A model generated the notes under the pieces. It was not told the origin of the DNA. It saw nothing but the letters and a program-made list of their open reading frames with translations, and did no database searches. Both the position numbers and the translations under genes were made by a program. 64,000 nt of DNA from contig JAKCPI010005439.1 of NCBI GenBank assembly GCA_023213315.1, positions 1 to 64,000 of the forward strand, given 5' to 3'. This document shows, in pieces, positions 1-9,714 of the stretch (the first letter of the stretch is position 1; every line of letters begins with the position of its first letter). This DNA is from Euborellia annulipes. Its lineage: Eukaryota > Arthropoda > Insecta > Dermaptera > Anisolabididae.

Positions 1-327
1 CACCCCCCTGACCCCCCTAAAATTTATTTTTCATTCGATTTTAATAAAATTTAAAATGTTGCTTTCTTAGGGTGTAAATAATTGAAAAATGGTATTTTAG
101 ACATCAGAAAGTTCACTCACCCCCTGACCCCCCCCTAAAATTTATTTTTCATTCGATTTTAATAAAATTTAAAATGACGCTTTCTTAGGGTGTAAATAAT
201 TGAAAAATGGTATTTTAGACATCAGAAAGTTCAATCACCCCCTGACCCCCCTAAAATTTATTTTTCATTCGATTTTAATAAAATTTAAAATTACGCTTCC
301 TTAGGGTGTAAATAATTGAAAAATATA
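1..327. repeat. 117-bp minisatellite, about 2.8 units, running off the left edge
   Basis: Three head-to-tail units begin near 1, 118 and 236. Each starts with a CACCCCCTGACCCCCC block, then TAAAATTTATTTTTCATTCG, and ends in a TTAGGGTGTAAATAATTGAA block. The third unit stops near 327. Units differ by a few substitutions and by the length of the C run. The array is cut by the window edge, so its true copy number is unknown. No open reading frame is maintained across units. Confidence 0.9.
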
Positions 328-405
328 TTAATCAAATATTTAAAATAAAAAATAAAAACTCTTTTTCATAATAATTAAAATACATTTATCTGGACAACTC
401 TTAGT

Positions 406-475
406 CATATCCCGAGACGCCGCCCGCCAGGGCCAGCGGGTAGGGTTGCCGAAGGCAACCCCTACCGCAGCTAGT
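406..475 (+). mobile_element. Helitron-like 3' end (hairpin followed by CTAG)
   Basis: A GC-rich island contains a near-perfect 15-bp hairpin (436-450 with 454-468, loop GAA), followed two bases later by CTAG (471-474) and then T. A hairpin just before CTRR, inserted next to T, is the known 3' signature of Helitrons. The segment CGAGACGCCGCCCGCCAGGGC (about 412-433) recurs inverted near 38510-38535. I could not find a matching 5' TC end, so the element may be truncated or something else. Confidence 0.4.
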
Positions 476-611
476 TCTTTATATTATTGTTATTGTTATC
501 AGGTTTTTGTAATGATGTTATTTATATTAATTTAGTTTTTGATGTATTATTTATTGTAAACTGGTTTAGGATATGGCGAAGAGACAAAACCGAAATAAAA
601 AAAAAACAAAA

Positions 612-757
612 AACACACACTTTTTTCCCATTCACACACACATACATACAGTCTTTTCGGCTACTTAGGCCATATAAGACTTTAAACGATACTCGTAGGT
701 TATTAATATATCTCTATTGGGGGTCCAGGCATTTCTATTTAAGCCATCTGGTATCCA
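612..757 (-). mobile_element. SINE-A copy, head missing
   Basis: On the minus strand this carries the SINE-A 3' half: half of the palindromic core, the GGACCCCC motif, the GTCTTATATGGCC / GCCGAAAAGACTG segment and the GTGTGAATG-GAAAAAA tail. The tRNA-like head is absent. The flank to its right (about 758-835) matches the flank of the SINE-A copy at 4096-4366, so the two share an older host repeat. Confidence 0.8.
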
Positions 758-1082
758 AATGGGCTCTTCTTAATTATGAAAAGAAAATTATTATTATTCC
801 ATTCCAATTCAGTACCTGCTTGAGAATTTGTTCACATTCAGAGAATAGACAAATGCAAAGAATACATAAATATTTCTCTATACATTTCCTATGGGAGAAA
901 TCGTAACTTTAAGAATTAATAACTCAAAACGTTCTAGGAATTTCGGGATGAAAATAATTTTTCTGTAATCCTGAGAAGGTCCTTTTTTTCATATAAAATT
1001 CATTTCAAAATTTCAACGGGAAATTTTCTATATAGAGCGTGACAGACAGACGGACATTAGCGAATTATATATATAGAGATAT
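758..1082. repeat. Interspersed repeat shared with about 4367-4430
   Basis: The stretch CTCTTCTTAATTATGAAAA and the following TTATTATTATTC...CAATTCAGT...CCTGCTTGAG are nearly identical to sequence following the SINE-A at 4096-4366. It ends in GACAGACAGACGGACATTAG and TATATATATAGAGAT, a tail seen at the ends of many invertebrate interspersed repeats. Family not assigned. Confidence 0.5.
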
Positions 1083-1254
1083 TTAAAGATTAATCCATTT
1101 CATTAGACCATATAAAGATTCATTACCGTTTGTTTATTTACTTGATCAAGTCCTCTCGAGAGGATTAAAAAAAAAAAAAACTGAATTACTTCAGCAAAGT
1201 GTACTTGAAACAATTTTCACAAAATATTACTGATATACTTTTTAAAAGGGCATC

Positions 1255-1786
1255 TAAATAATAATTGATTCATAAGAATTTTAATTTAATAAAAAGATTT
1301 AAATTCTGTTACCATGGCAACCATTTCTCCTATATTTCCTATGAAGACCAAGAGTAAAGTCTTCTTCAGAAGATTTCAACGGCAAAATGAAAATATAAAT
1401 TTTAAAGAGCATCTAAAAAATAGTTGATTTATGAATAAAAAAAAAAAATCTTTGGAGCGAATTTTGAGAAAATCTAAAAAAACTAAAAAAGTACATCATT
1501 AAAGTATTAGTACTTTTTGGCCAATTTTGTTTAAAAGCTTATTTACACGAGTTCGGGGCATGCCTAACCTAAATATAAAATTTCAACTTCCTAGCTCATT
1601 TCCTTCATGGTCAAAAATGTCCACACACACCCTGACACACAGACACACAGACCAATTTGCGGGACCCACTTTTTTGGACTCAGGGGACCTCAAAACATGT
1701 ATATCCATCAAAATCTCGACATCGAATTTTTGACATGATTGCAATACTTTCTCTCAATATATTTCATATATAGGGTAAGAGAAAGT
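1255..1786 (+). mobile_element. HBE copy (subfamily 2)
   Basis: This copy has the HBE order: X-box GTTACCATGGCAAC at 1308-1321, the AAGAGTAAAG / CAGAAGATTTCAACGG block, AGCGAATTTTGAGAAAATC, the GTATTAGTACTTTTTGGCC block, a CA-rich stretch, CAAAATCTCGACATCGAATT, and the terminal CTTTCTCTC...GGGTAAGAGAAAGT hairpin. Subfamily 2 is marked by GGGACCCACTTTTTTGGACT and lacks the AATCTGGTGTGAC hairpin, as do the copies at 18.8-20.2 kb. No transposase is present, so it must be non-autonomous. Confidence 0.85.
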
Positions 1787-1799
1787 CAAAAAGCAAAAG

Positions 1800-2015
1800 G
1801 AGACTACGAATATTTCTCTGCAGCCCCTGCTGTCTCGTTTGGCAAGCAACCACTGCAGTAGTTGAAACCGGACCTTTGATGGGACCACCAACCCCGCTGC
1901 AGCTGCTCCTTATTGGTGTCGCAGAAATTGACGGATATAAATCGCAGCTTGGCACAACCAAAAGACCTCATCCCACACAGAAAGCCTTTTCCTATAAATA
2001 TAACCCAGCTCTTCA
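1800..2015 (+). other. GC-richer island with an uninterrupted frame; possible exon, unassigned
   Basis: After a TTTCTCTGCAG that could be a splice acceptor (ending about 1832), one plus-strand frame stays open for about 66 codons up to TAA near 2022. Its translation includes ETGPLMGPPTPLQLLL and VAEIDGYKSQLGTTKRP. A minus-strand frame over the same bases is also open, so coding is not established. I do not recognise the peptide. The island is clearly less AT-rich than its surroundings. Confidence 0.25.
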
Positions 2016-2099
2016 ATGTTGCTAATAAAAATCACATATTTTTAAGAGGAAGAATGCATCGGTTCGAAATTTTATCACATAAAAATATTTTATTAAAAC

Positions 2100-3040
2100 T
2101 TTATTGAATTTAAATGATAGTCATTGGTATTTGCCAAAAGGGACGGATATTTTCATTAAAAAAAAAAAAAAAAAAAAAAACGAAACAATAACAAGTGAAT
2201 TCCAGAAAAGTAATAAATCCTATTGAATATTAAAAATTTTTGAAGAAATATGAAAAATTAATTCAAGACCTACGTGATTTCATCAAATGCGGATTTTATT
2301 GTTTGATGGATTCAGGGGAAAAAGCCTGAATTGCAGCACCTCAGACTTAGGCGTAGAAATATTTACTAGGGGGTGGTTCAGAACCTATAATTTCACCTGT
2401 TGTTGTGAAGAAGGGGGGTCGAGTTTTTTCCCTCAGTGACTTGCTTATTAGCTGTTGTCCCATCCACATGTAGAATGGCTTCTCATGCATTTTATTATTT
2501 TGTAAAACGCTCCACTATTATATAATTTGATGCATTGAGGTTGGTTTGCGTTAGGCATTCCGAAATATTTACAAATAAGTTATTTTGTCCTGGTAAGCAG
2601 TTGCTGGTTCTTTCTTCTCCATAACCTTATTTTTAAGATATTATATATACCCAGGTAGGTATATTTTATTTCATTTGTCTCTTAGGATTAAATTCTATCT
2701 GATCCCATTGATGATTTGAAAGAAATGTCGGAATTTTTATAAAAATAATAAAAAATCCTGCTGCTTTGATATTTACTGGTGGTATTTTAAAACCTTCATC
2801 AATAAATACACTCATAGCTGTTTGGTGGGGAGGGGGGGATCGTTAGGGATAATCACCCTCAAAAACACACAGTAATCTAAGGCTGTTTAAAACAATAGGC
2901 CAAAATAGACTCAATGGGCTTGTCTGGAGAGATATGCGCTGGGGGACAAAACTCAGCATAGTTCTCACAGAAAATGTCTAATCTTGAATAAACCCTGTTG
3001 AAATATATATATAGGTTAAATTGATGTTTTATGGCTGTGA
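2100..3040. other. AT-rich non-coding stretch
   Basis: No gene, repeat family member or structured element was recognised, apart from a poly-A run at about 2158-2180. G-runs near 2826-2838 are low complexity. Confidence 0.6.
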
Positions 3041-3112
3041 AGATTTACTCAGGAATTTGCAGTGACTTTGCAGCCAGGAGATTAAATAAAAAAATCTTTT
3101 ATTTAATTTTTT

Positions 3113-3159
3113 ATTCGCCGACGTTTCGGTCGCCAATCGCGACCTTCATCAGGGCAAAT
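3113..3159 (-). ncRNA. Hammerhead ribozyme-like motif, mirror copy
   Basis: This is the minus-strand counterpart in the left arm of the palindrome. Reading the minus strand from about 3159 it has the helix I strand, CTGATGA (3152 to 3146), the GGTCGC/GCGACC stem, GAAAC and GTC, then the helix I closing strand. It is identical in core to the motif at 3192-3238, so transcription from either strand would contain one intact core. Confidence 0.55.
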
Positions 3160-3191
3160 ATTGTCAAATATACACGTGTATATTTGACAAT

Positions 3192-3238
3192 ATTTGCCCT
3201 GATGAAGGTCGCGATTGGCGACCGAAACGTCGGCGAAT
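3192..3238 (+). ncRNA. Hammerhead ribozyme-like motif, type I
   Basis: The core elements occur in order. Helix I 5' strand is ATTTGCC (3192-3198), then CTGATGA (3199-3205), stem II GGTCGC (3207-3212) with loop GATTG and GCGACC (3218-3223), GAAAC (3224-3228), GTC (3229-3231, predicted cleavage after C3231), and helix I 3' strand GGCGAAT (3232-3238). Helix I forms 7 pairs including one G-U. Stem III is only the 2-pair AC/GT with no loop, as reported for Penelope-type hammerheads that act as dimers. One unpaired A (3206) sits between CTGATGA and stem II, which the canonical core lacks. Confidence 0.6.
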
Positions 3239-3318
3239 AAAAAATTAAATAAAAGATTTTTTTTTCTCTTACATAATTTAATCTCCTGGCTGCAAAGTCA
3301 CTGCAAATTCCTGAGTAT

Positions 3319-3990
3319 ATATATAGGCTATAGGTCTAATTTCTTTTAAGCTTCTTTGCTCTAATAAGTCAAGAGAAAGTCAAATTTAAAATTTCCATTT
3401 GCGACTTATGAATTTTTTTTTCATTTGAAATTTCATTCTTTTCTCTTTTTTTTACCCCAATCAATTAACATTTAATTAAAGTTTTTTCTTTTTTTTTTTT
3501 TTTTTTATTTAAAAAAATTCAAATTCTTTCTAAGGGGAAACAATTCGTCACAATAAAACTAATTTAATTAAAATGTCAAAAAAAAAATTCTTAATGAATT
3601 TTTACTCACAAAACTAATTACCGCATCTTGAAAAGTTGTTATAAGAAAAAGAGAAGTGGAGGCTTCATTAATGGACTATTATATTCACAGGGGACCATAT
3701 CAAAATGTATGGCAGAAGATGATCGATCCTCAGTAAATTAATTAATTAATTGAACCAAAAAATCCTTTTTTCATCTCGACTAAAATTTAATCACGATAAA
3801 ACAATTTGAACGACTAATTACTCATAATTAGATGATAATTTGTCAAATTAAATCACAACTCCTTGTTTAAACATATGGGAGCTTCTGAGCGTAATAATGA
3901 ATGAAAATCCTCTTCTCAATTAAAAATAAAAAAAAAAACATGGAAGTTTTAAATAAATGAAAATTATTGTGTTCAATTAAAAAATTAGTA
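3319..3990. other. AT-rich non-coding stretch
   Basis: Long T and A runs occur at about 3485-3507. I saw no gene, splice-flanked exon or recognised repeat. Confidence 0.6.
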
Positions 3991-3996
3991 TTATAC

Positions 3997-4085
3997 TAGC
4001 CTTCGGCGGGCTTCACGCCTAGCCGGGGGGCGTCGTCCCCCTGGACCCCCCTCCAGCTGGCTCGGGCCCGCGTGCAGCGGTCCCT
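3997..4085 (-). mobile_element. Helitron-like 3' end, minus strand
   Basis: On the minus strand a GC-rich block with a GGGGG...CCCCC stem (about 4024-4040) and a GGCG...CGCC stem is followed by GAAGG and CTAG (4000 to 3997), then T. This arrangement fits a Helitron 3' terminus. It lies directly beside a SINE-A copy. The 5' end was not found, so the call is tentative. Confidence 0.35.
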
Positions 4086-4095
4086 CGCCTTTTCT

Positions 4096-4366
4096 TCTTA
4101 TTTTTTATTTTTTTTTAAACACCTACACTTTTTTCTCACTCATACTCCCACACATATTCACACAGTCTTTTCGGCAACTCAGGCCATATAACTTTGACGA
4201 TACCCGTTATTGATTAATATACATATTGGGGGTCCAGGCATTCTTATTTAAGCCATTTGGTGTCCAAATGGCTTAAATAAAATCATCGTACTGCCTGCGG
4301 TCCGAACCTGCGACTTTTGGTATACAAGGCTAGCACGCTAACCCCCTACACCAAGCCCGTTGGCTC
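4096..4366 (-). mobile_element. SINE-A, near full length
   Basis: On the minus strand, reading from 4366, there is a tRNA-like head with a box A (GGTGTAGGGGGTTAGCGTGC) and a box B (GGTTCGGACC), then the palindromic core (AAGCCATTTGGACACCAAATGG), GGACCCCC, the GCCGAAAAGACTG segment and a T/A-rich tail (poly-T on the plus strand near 4096-4118). Internal box A and B would drive RNA polymerase III transcription; mobilisation would rely on a LINE reverse transcriptase not present here. Confidence 0.88.
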
Positions 4367-4429
4367 TTCTTAATTATGAAAATTATTATTATTCTATTCC
4401 AATTCAGTGCCTGCTTGAGGATTTGAAAA

Positions 4430-5085
4430 TTGAAAATTGCCATTCGTAAGATCGTCAAATTTATAAATTTAAATATCTAAAAATCTTATTAATATTTTAC
4501 TACTACAATAATTAAATTTTCATCTTTAATTTACCAATACAATATATTTATATTTTTTTTTAAAGTTTTCAAAAAAATCTTTAATGCATTAAGTATATTC
4601 CATTAGTCACTGTTGAGGATAACTTGATCCACTCACTATAAGAAAAGCTTTTTTTTTTTCTAAGTTTTCAAATAAAATAGTTAAATAAGTATCGATTTTT
4701 ATTTCGGCTCTCTTTATATTTTGTATTCAGGCCAGGAATTTAATCAAAGTTGGTTAAATAAGTTATTTTCCATAACTATAGACTCTTATTTCAATATTTG
4801 TTTTATTTTTTTTTTCGTCCATTTATTTTGGCTCGACAGGCGGAATTAGTTTTTTATTGAATTTTATTAAAAAAAAAAAAAAAAAAAAAAAACCTCTTCG
4901 CATTTTGAATTATAAATAAGAATTTTGATTTGATTATATATAGTCTATATATTAAACTATATAGCTAATTTCCTGCACTTGTTCGCTAATATCACCTTTT
5001 TCTCATTTTTTTTTTTGGCAAGGTAACAAGATAGTATTTTGGATTATTATTATTATTATTTTCAAAGAAATAAGAAAACCCTATA
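4430..5085. other. AT-rich non-coding stretch
   Basis: Poly-A (about 4869-4891), ATT microsatellite (5045-5062) and other low-complexity runs occur. No gene or known repeat was recognised. Confidence 0.6.
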
Positions 5086-5094
5086 AATATTTGA

Positions 5095-5335
5095 GATAGC
5101 ATCGGGCTGCGTCATTTTTAGCCTTAATGCCACAGGCATAGACAATTCCGTCTTTTGATTTATGCCCTGTTATTATTATAAATTCAATAGTTTGAGGAAA
5201 TTGCATTGCTAGATTTATACAGACATGTTTATGTATTAATGCAGGCCGGCGGCCATTCGCTGATGACATCGGTAAGCATTCCCTCTCTGGGTCTCGGCCC
5301 CAAATTTGATTTGTGTCCATTCCACCGGAGCCCCT
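5095..5335. promoter_or_regulatory. Less AT-rich block, possible conserved non-coding element or micro-exon
   Basis: This 240-bp block is richer in GC than its flanks and has no repeat match elsewhere in the window. A 27-base segment, 5244-5270, is bounded by TTAATGCAG and GTAAGC and would encode AGGHSLMTS in frame, which could be a micro-exon or chance. Both strands have open frames of 67-79 codons, so coding is undecided. Confidence 0.2.
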
Positions 5336-5784
5336 TTTTCTTTGTTATTTCAAATGGCCTCATGTTTATCCTCTTCCATCCTAAGAGAGGTCTAAAAAAA
5401 AGAGGATAAAGAGTTTAACCGAATTTAATAAATAATTTTTTGTTTTGTTTTTATGACTTTGTTACATCCATTTCACAAATTCAAATTTATTATAAAAAAA
5501 TTTCTGTACGACATTTTATTAATATAAAGTTGTGCTTTATACAGTCATGTTTCAAAGTAATTAGCCTAAATTAAATAAACCTAGAAACAATGATAATACG
5601 CAGACATGCAAAAAGTTCAAGTAATGGAGATAGACTAGGCCGATGTTTAGCCTGAACTAACGGTCGTAGAAAAATAATAATTGCATATAGGTTTTCAGGA
5701 TAAAAAACTGGTTCAGTGAAAAATATGTTTTGGTCCCAAGCATTTCCTGTTTTTTTTTTTTTTTTTTTAAATGTTCCCTTCCGC

Positions 5785-6070
5785 AATTATTTCCATTTGT
5801 TTACATTTTAATTGCATTTGTTTACATTTTATTTCCATTTGTCTACATTCATCAGAATCTAAACAAATGTGGCCATTTTTTTTTCTAAAATATGGAGAAA
5901 TAACCTCTTTTAACCTCTCATTTTTTTGACACTTGTATATTTTGACGCGCCATGAGTTACGTCATCATGATAAACATCTATCAGGTCGCGTGACTTTTTT
6001 TTACGATTATAGGGTCATGTGACACATCGATTCACATCTGTTTTTCATTTCAAATCGAAAAAAATATGTC
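5785..6070. promoter_or_regulatory. Possible enhancer: triple forkhead-like sites, CRE-like and E-box sites
   Basis: Three tandem units of about 21 bp contain CATTTGTTTACATTTT-type sequence near 5793, 5814 and 5835 (the third has GTCTAC). TGTTTAC is the forkhead core. Downstream are TTACGTCA (CRE-like, about 5957), TGATAAACA, and CATGTGAC (E-box, about 6014). Motif clustering is seen directly; regulatory function is inferred and such sites are common by chance in AT-rich DNA. Confidence 0.25.
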
Positions 6071-6089
6071 TCATAACAATCAGACACCA

Positions 6090-6730
6090 AATAAAATGTT
6101 TAATGTCAAGAAAATCCACAGTGAAAGCGCCCCTTTGAATTTACTACTCTAAATTCTTTCCTAGTTTTTTTTTTTAATCAAAGCATTTACAGTTGTTATC
6201 ATACACAATGTTTTCGATTTAAGTATCGTTTAAAAATATCCTATCTACCACTTGTCTTTATACTTTCTTCTCATATAATTCAGGAAAAATCTACAAGAGA
6301 TCTACAATCTAAAGAGAATTGGATAACAAGATGGCTTCACCGACTCGATCATTACATTATCTAAATTGCTCCTTCGATTATAAAATATAAAATTCTGAGA
6401 GCCACACGATCGTGCAATCTACTTGAATGATCGTCATTTTGTCTCTCACTTCACTTAAGATTGGAGATCACTAGATTCTAAACACTCTCCAATTTGTATC
6501 TAAATGACACCTGTAGGCCTATAAGGCCAAAATAGGAAATAAACCACAATCAAAACAAAAACATTGTGTACGGTACTCTTGAATAAATTCGCTGATGATT
6601 GTTTAAATACCCATTTGCTTGCTGTCAGGTGGGCAACCAAAATAACTAACTCGCTAATGGAATAATTCGTTTAAATGCTTGTACTCACGACCACCCCCTA
6701 CTCAAACTTTAATTTAAGTTAGATTTACCT
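6090..6730. other. Non-coding stretch without recognised elements
   Basis: No repeat family member or exon was recognised. The block 6290-6480 is slightly less AT-rich. Short frames in it end within about 20 codons. Confidence 0.5.
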
Positions 6731-6734
6731 TAGG

Positions 6735-7522
6735 GTTCTACTATAGCCATTAGGGTGGTCCAAAAAATGTGATCTCTAAAATCTGAAAACTCGTACCCCT
6801 CATTTTGTTCCTTTATTTAAGTAAAATTTAGCTGCAAAATTTTAGACCGATTGGACAACGTTACCTGGCCCGCCAGAAGGTCAAAGTTCATCGGTTTCCC
6901 CTAAATTTGACTATTAACACCTGTAACTCCTTGACGGTTGGTCCAGCAAAAAAAAAATTAGTAATTTTGTGAAGAGCATTCAATTTACTAAAAAAAGTCT
7001 TTTAACATTTTTTAGTAAAACAAACGGTTTGCATGGTATCGGCAAAAAATCAAATATGGTTGGGAGGCATGTCACATTGACTTTCAAATAACACTAGTAG
7101 GCAAAATGAAATTTTTTTCGAGCCCCGAATTAATTTCTTCAGATTCTTAAGTAAAATGACCTCCTGAATGCAAATATGACCTCCCTCTTCCCAATGACCC
7201 TAGGCACTTTTGGAAAAGTTTTTTGTAATTAGCAAGTTTTGTAATTGACCTTTTGCAATTAGCGAGTTTTGGCACTGTAAATGCAACTGGTCAGTATCAA
7301 TCAACAAAGCAAAACAAAAAAGAAAATTCCATAAAAGTAGCAGGTTACCCAACAATAATCACTATTAAAAAGTGTAGAAATTTAGCTCTACACTATAAAA
7401 ATGTCCCCCCTGTGTGTGCCAACAGCATGCAATTAAAATCTCAACTTTTCAAATTTTGTCAATTAGGCACTTTTGGAAATGGACGAATTATATATTACAT
7501 ATATATAGTTAAGAGAAAGTAA
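6735..7522. repeat. Probable decayed interspersed repeat, family unknown
   Basis: The block has the texture of a transposable-element remnant (AGGGTGGTCCAAAAAATG near 6752, ACCTGTAACTCCTTGACGG near 6921, CCAATGACCCTAGGCACTTT near 7190). The motif TAGGCACTTTTGGAAA recurs at about 7192 and 7466, so there is an internal duplication of roughly 275 bp. It ends at 7500-7522 with TATATATAGTTAAGAGAAAG, an HBE terminal fragment. No TIRs or duplications were identified. Confidence 0.35.
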
Positions 7523-7525
7523 AAT

Positions 7526-7636
7526 GATGAATTGAACGCAAAACAGGACGTAGACTATTCTAACGTAGACATATGACGATGTAGGCGTACCATTGTATAA
7601 TTATTAACTATATATTGACTATTAATCATACATTTA

Positions 7637-7674
<38 letters not shown>

Positions 7675-8030
7675 GAATGGGTGCATAAGGTCCGAAGACC
7701 TATAATGACCAGTAGTCACATGCAGCCAGGAAGAAAATAAAAACAAAAGGAGAAGATAAAGGGGAAGTCATCTAATTATTTGATTTTTATTTAAGAGATT
7801 ATATTTGGCCAAGGATTTGTTTGATATTAAAAGTAGATTGAAGTTAAAAGAAAAATCAATATATGAAATAGTAATTAGTAACCATAAATAAATAATTGAA
7901 TAGCAAATAAATCGATATTAAGTGAGATATATTGGAAAAAGTGGGATTTACATTAATTATTCACATGCTATTTATTTATGTTCTTTCATGAGATATTTAT
8001 TTTTTTTCTTATTTGATTTTATAAAAATCA
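7526..8030. other. AT-rich stretch with a 35-base poly-T run
   Basis: An uninterrupted T run lies at about 7639-7673. It could be the tail of a decayed minus-strand retroelement, but no body was recognised beside it. Nothing else is supported. Confidence 0.5.
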
Positions 8031-8033
8031 CAT

Positions 8034-8102
8034 GCCCTCGGGCTTGGTGTAGGGATTAGCGTGCTAACCTTCTATACCGAGGGTCGCGTTTCGGCTGTCC
8101 TT
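8034..8102 (+). mobile_element. SINE-A tRNA-like head fragment
   Basis: CCCTCGGGCTTGGTGTAGGG and TTAGCGTGCTAACC match the SINE-A head with box A. A degraded box B (GTCGCGTTTCGG) follows. The element stops after the head, so this is a 3'-truncated or decayed copy. Confidence 0.7.
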
Positions 8103-8164
8103 TTGGAGCCATTTTCAAGAGAGAAGGGGGGTTAGGGGGTAATAATGGAGGAGGGTTGTTTACG

Positions 8165-8725
8165 AGGTCGCATCCTTGCTGGTTCCCAGGTCAATTTGGT
8201 GGATGGCCCAGAGGCGTGGATTGGTCTTTGAGAGCTGGTTGAGAGTTTGTTGTGTGTAATTGTGACTGTGCTTTATTTGGGTTGACTACGGGGCCTCAAG
8301 CTGCCTACTTCCCAAGTCGAGAATTGGTGTTGTGTTTGGTGGATGTCTCAGAGGTTTGGGTTTATCTCTGAGAACTGGGGAGGGGTTGGTTGTGTGTCAT
8401 AGGCGTAGCCAGGAGGGGGGGGTTTGGGGGTTCAAACCCCCCCCCATGGGACCCAAGTCATGACTAGATTTTTAATACAAATTATATTTCACATAGGGTA
8501 AGAGAAAGTAAAATATAATAATTTACACTAGCTAAAAAAACAGGCCAAAATGATTCATAAATACCCTGAAGTAATCTTAAATTTTTGAAAAAAATTTCTT
8601 GATCTCCCCCCCCCAATCAAAAATTTCTGGCTAGGCCAATGTTGTGTGTAATCGGGTTTGTGTTTTTTTAGGTTGACTTTTCGGCCTCAATCTGCCTACT
8701 CCGCAAGTCTAATTGTCTACCAGAA
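8165..8725. repeat. Tandem duplication of a roughly 155-bp unit, interrupted by a hAT-like element
   Basis: The unit running from TCCCAGGTCAATTTGGTGG to CCTCAAGCTGCCTAC repeats immediately as TTCCCAAGTCGAGAATTGG to CTCAATCTGCCTAC, and a third unit begins with TCCGCAAGTC. Unit two is split at 8398 by the element described next. Divergence between units suggests the duplication is old. Confidence 0.65.
8398..8641. mobile_element. hAT-like non-autonomous element, GGCGTAGCCAG family
   Basis: The 244-bp element is flanked by an exact 8-bp duplication, TTGTGTGT (8390-8397 and 8642-8649). Terminal inverted repeats are CATAGGCGTAGCCAG and the imperfect CTGGCTAGGCCAATG. Eight-base duplications are typical of hAT elements. 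The same termini occur at 41396-41659. An HBE terminal scrap (CACATAGGGTAAGAGAAAG, about 8492-8510) lies inside. No transposase is present. Confidence 0.8.
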
Positions 8726-8744
8726 AGAAATTGTTTCCGGGCCC

Positions 8745-9710
8745 TTCCACCTTTTATTTATTTAATAAATAAATATATCTTAAACGGATCTCGTAAGAGT
8801 CATTTATTTTAACTGGCAAGGGGGGAGGGAGGGGATTAAACCCAAACTCACACACTCTAAAATCATTCAGTACTCTAAGTAGAATGATGATTACATTCTC
8901 TTTTTTCTCTTGATTTTATCTTAAAAATACCAAAAAAATCGATTTGAATAATAAATAAATTAATCTGAAGGAGCCAGGTGAAGGAAAAGAGGGAGCTGTC
9001 TTATAAAAAAAAGAAATAAACCATCGAAAAAAAAGACAAAATGAATTCAAAATAGAATTTAATTCATTTGACGATGCTCTACTGGAGCGTAGTTCAATAT
9101 TCCTCTCTACTCGATTAAACACATCTCTAGTCGCAAATGCAATCGATCCCGTCTTCATTTTTTTGTCTTTTCTTGATCGGAGAATCCTTTCAAATGGACT
9201 AATAATTCGCATTGATTCTCACGTCAACTCTTCTTCAAAATGTTCTTTTACTCCCTTCAAAATGGAATTCGTTTATCATTATAATAAATTTTTCAAGGTT
9301 TTTTTCTTTTTAATTGATATTGATTGATAGATAGAAAATGGAGGGTTAGATTGTGATTTAAAAAGTAGTCCAAGGGTCAACTTCCTCATTCAGTCAATGG
9401 AGTTCGAATCTTATTAGTTGGTAAAGAAAGAAGATTCTTATTAGTTGAATTTCTTTTAAAAGAAAAAAAAAGGAATTTTCTCTAATGACATTATTTAAAC
9501 TGTACCGGTATTAATAATATTGATTTCATGTCATTTTTTCTCTTCTTTTGCAAAAAAAAAAATAAATAAATATCATTTTAATTAGAACGGTTTTCAAATC
9601 TAATGAGATTTGTCAAACCAAGAGCAAGTTAAGAATCATATTTCATTAAATCATAATTTCATTAAGGAGTCAAAAAAAATACAAAACATATGCAGCCAAA
9701 ATTATTTCTT
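8745..9710. other. AT-rich non-coding stretch
   Basis: No exon or repeat was recognised. A frame of 98 codons on the minus strand (8916-9212) is low-complexity and has no recognisable domain. Confidence 0.55.
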
Positions 9711-9714
9711 TTAT

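Larger units (their letters stand above)
3046..3318. repeat. 273-bp near-perfect palindrome carrying two hammerhead-like cores
   Basis: The left arm (3046-3175) and right arm (3176-3318) are reverse complements apart from about 12 extra bases in the right arm. The centre is TACACGTGTA. Each arm contains a hammerhead-like motif, on the minus strand at about 3113-3159 and on the plus strand at 3192-3238. Inverted terminal segments and small hammerheads are known from Penelope-like elements, so this may be a non-autonomous member or a terminal remnant. No reverse transcriptase is present. Confidence 0.85.

Noticed and set aside
1..327. CRISPR-like array
   Set aside because: The repeats are 117-bp direct units with no unique spacers, in eukaryotic DNA; this is a minisatellite.
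487..906. 139-codon plus-strand open frame
   Set aside because: It lies across a SINE-A fragment and a flanking repeat; the translation contains the SINE tail and is not protein-like.
5244..5270. 27-base micro-exon
   Set aside because: The acceptor and donor dinucleotides with GTAAGC are suggestive, but such a short segment easily arises by chance and no partner exon was found.
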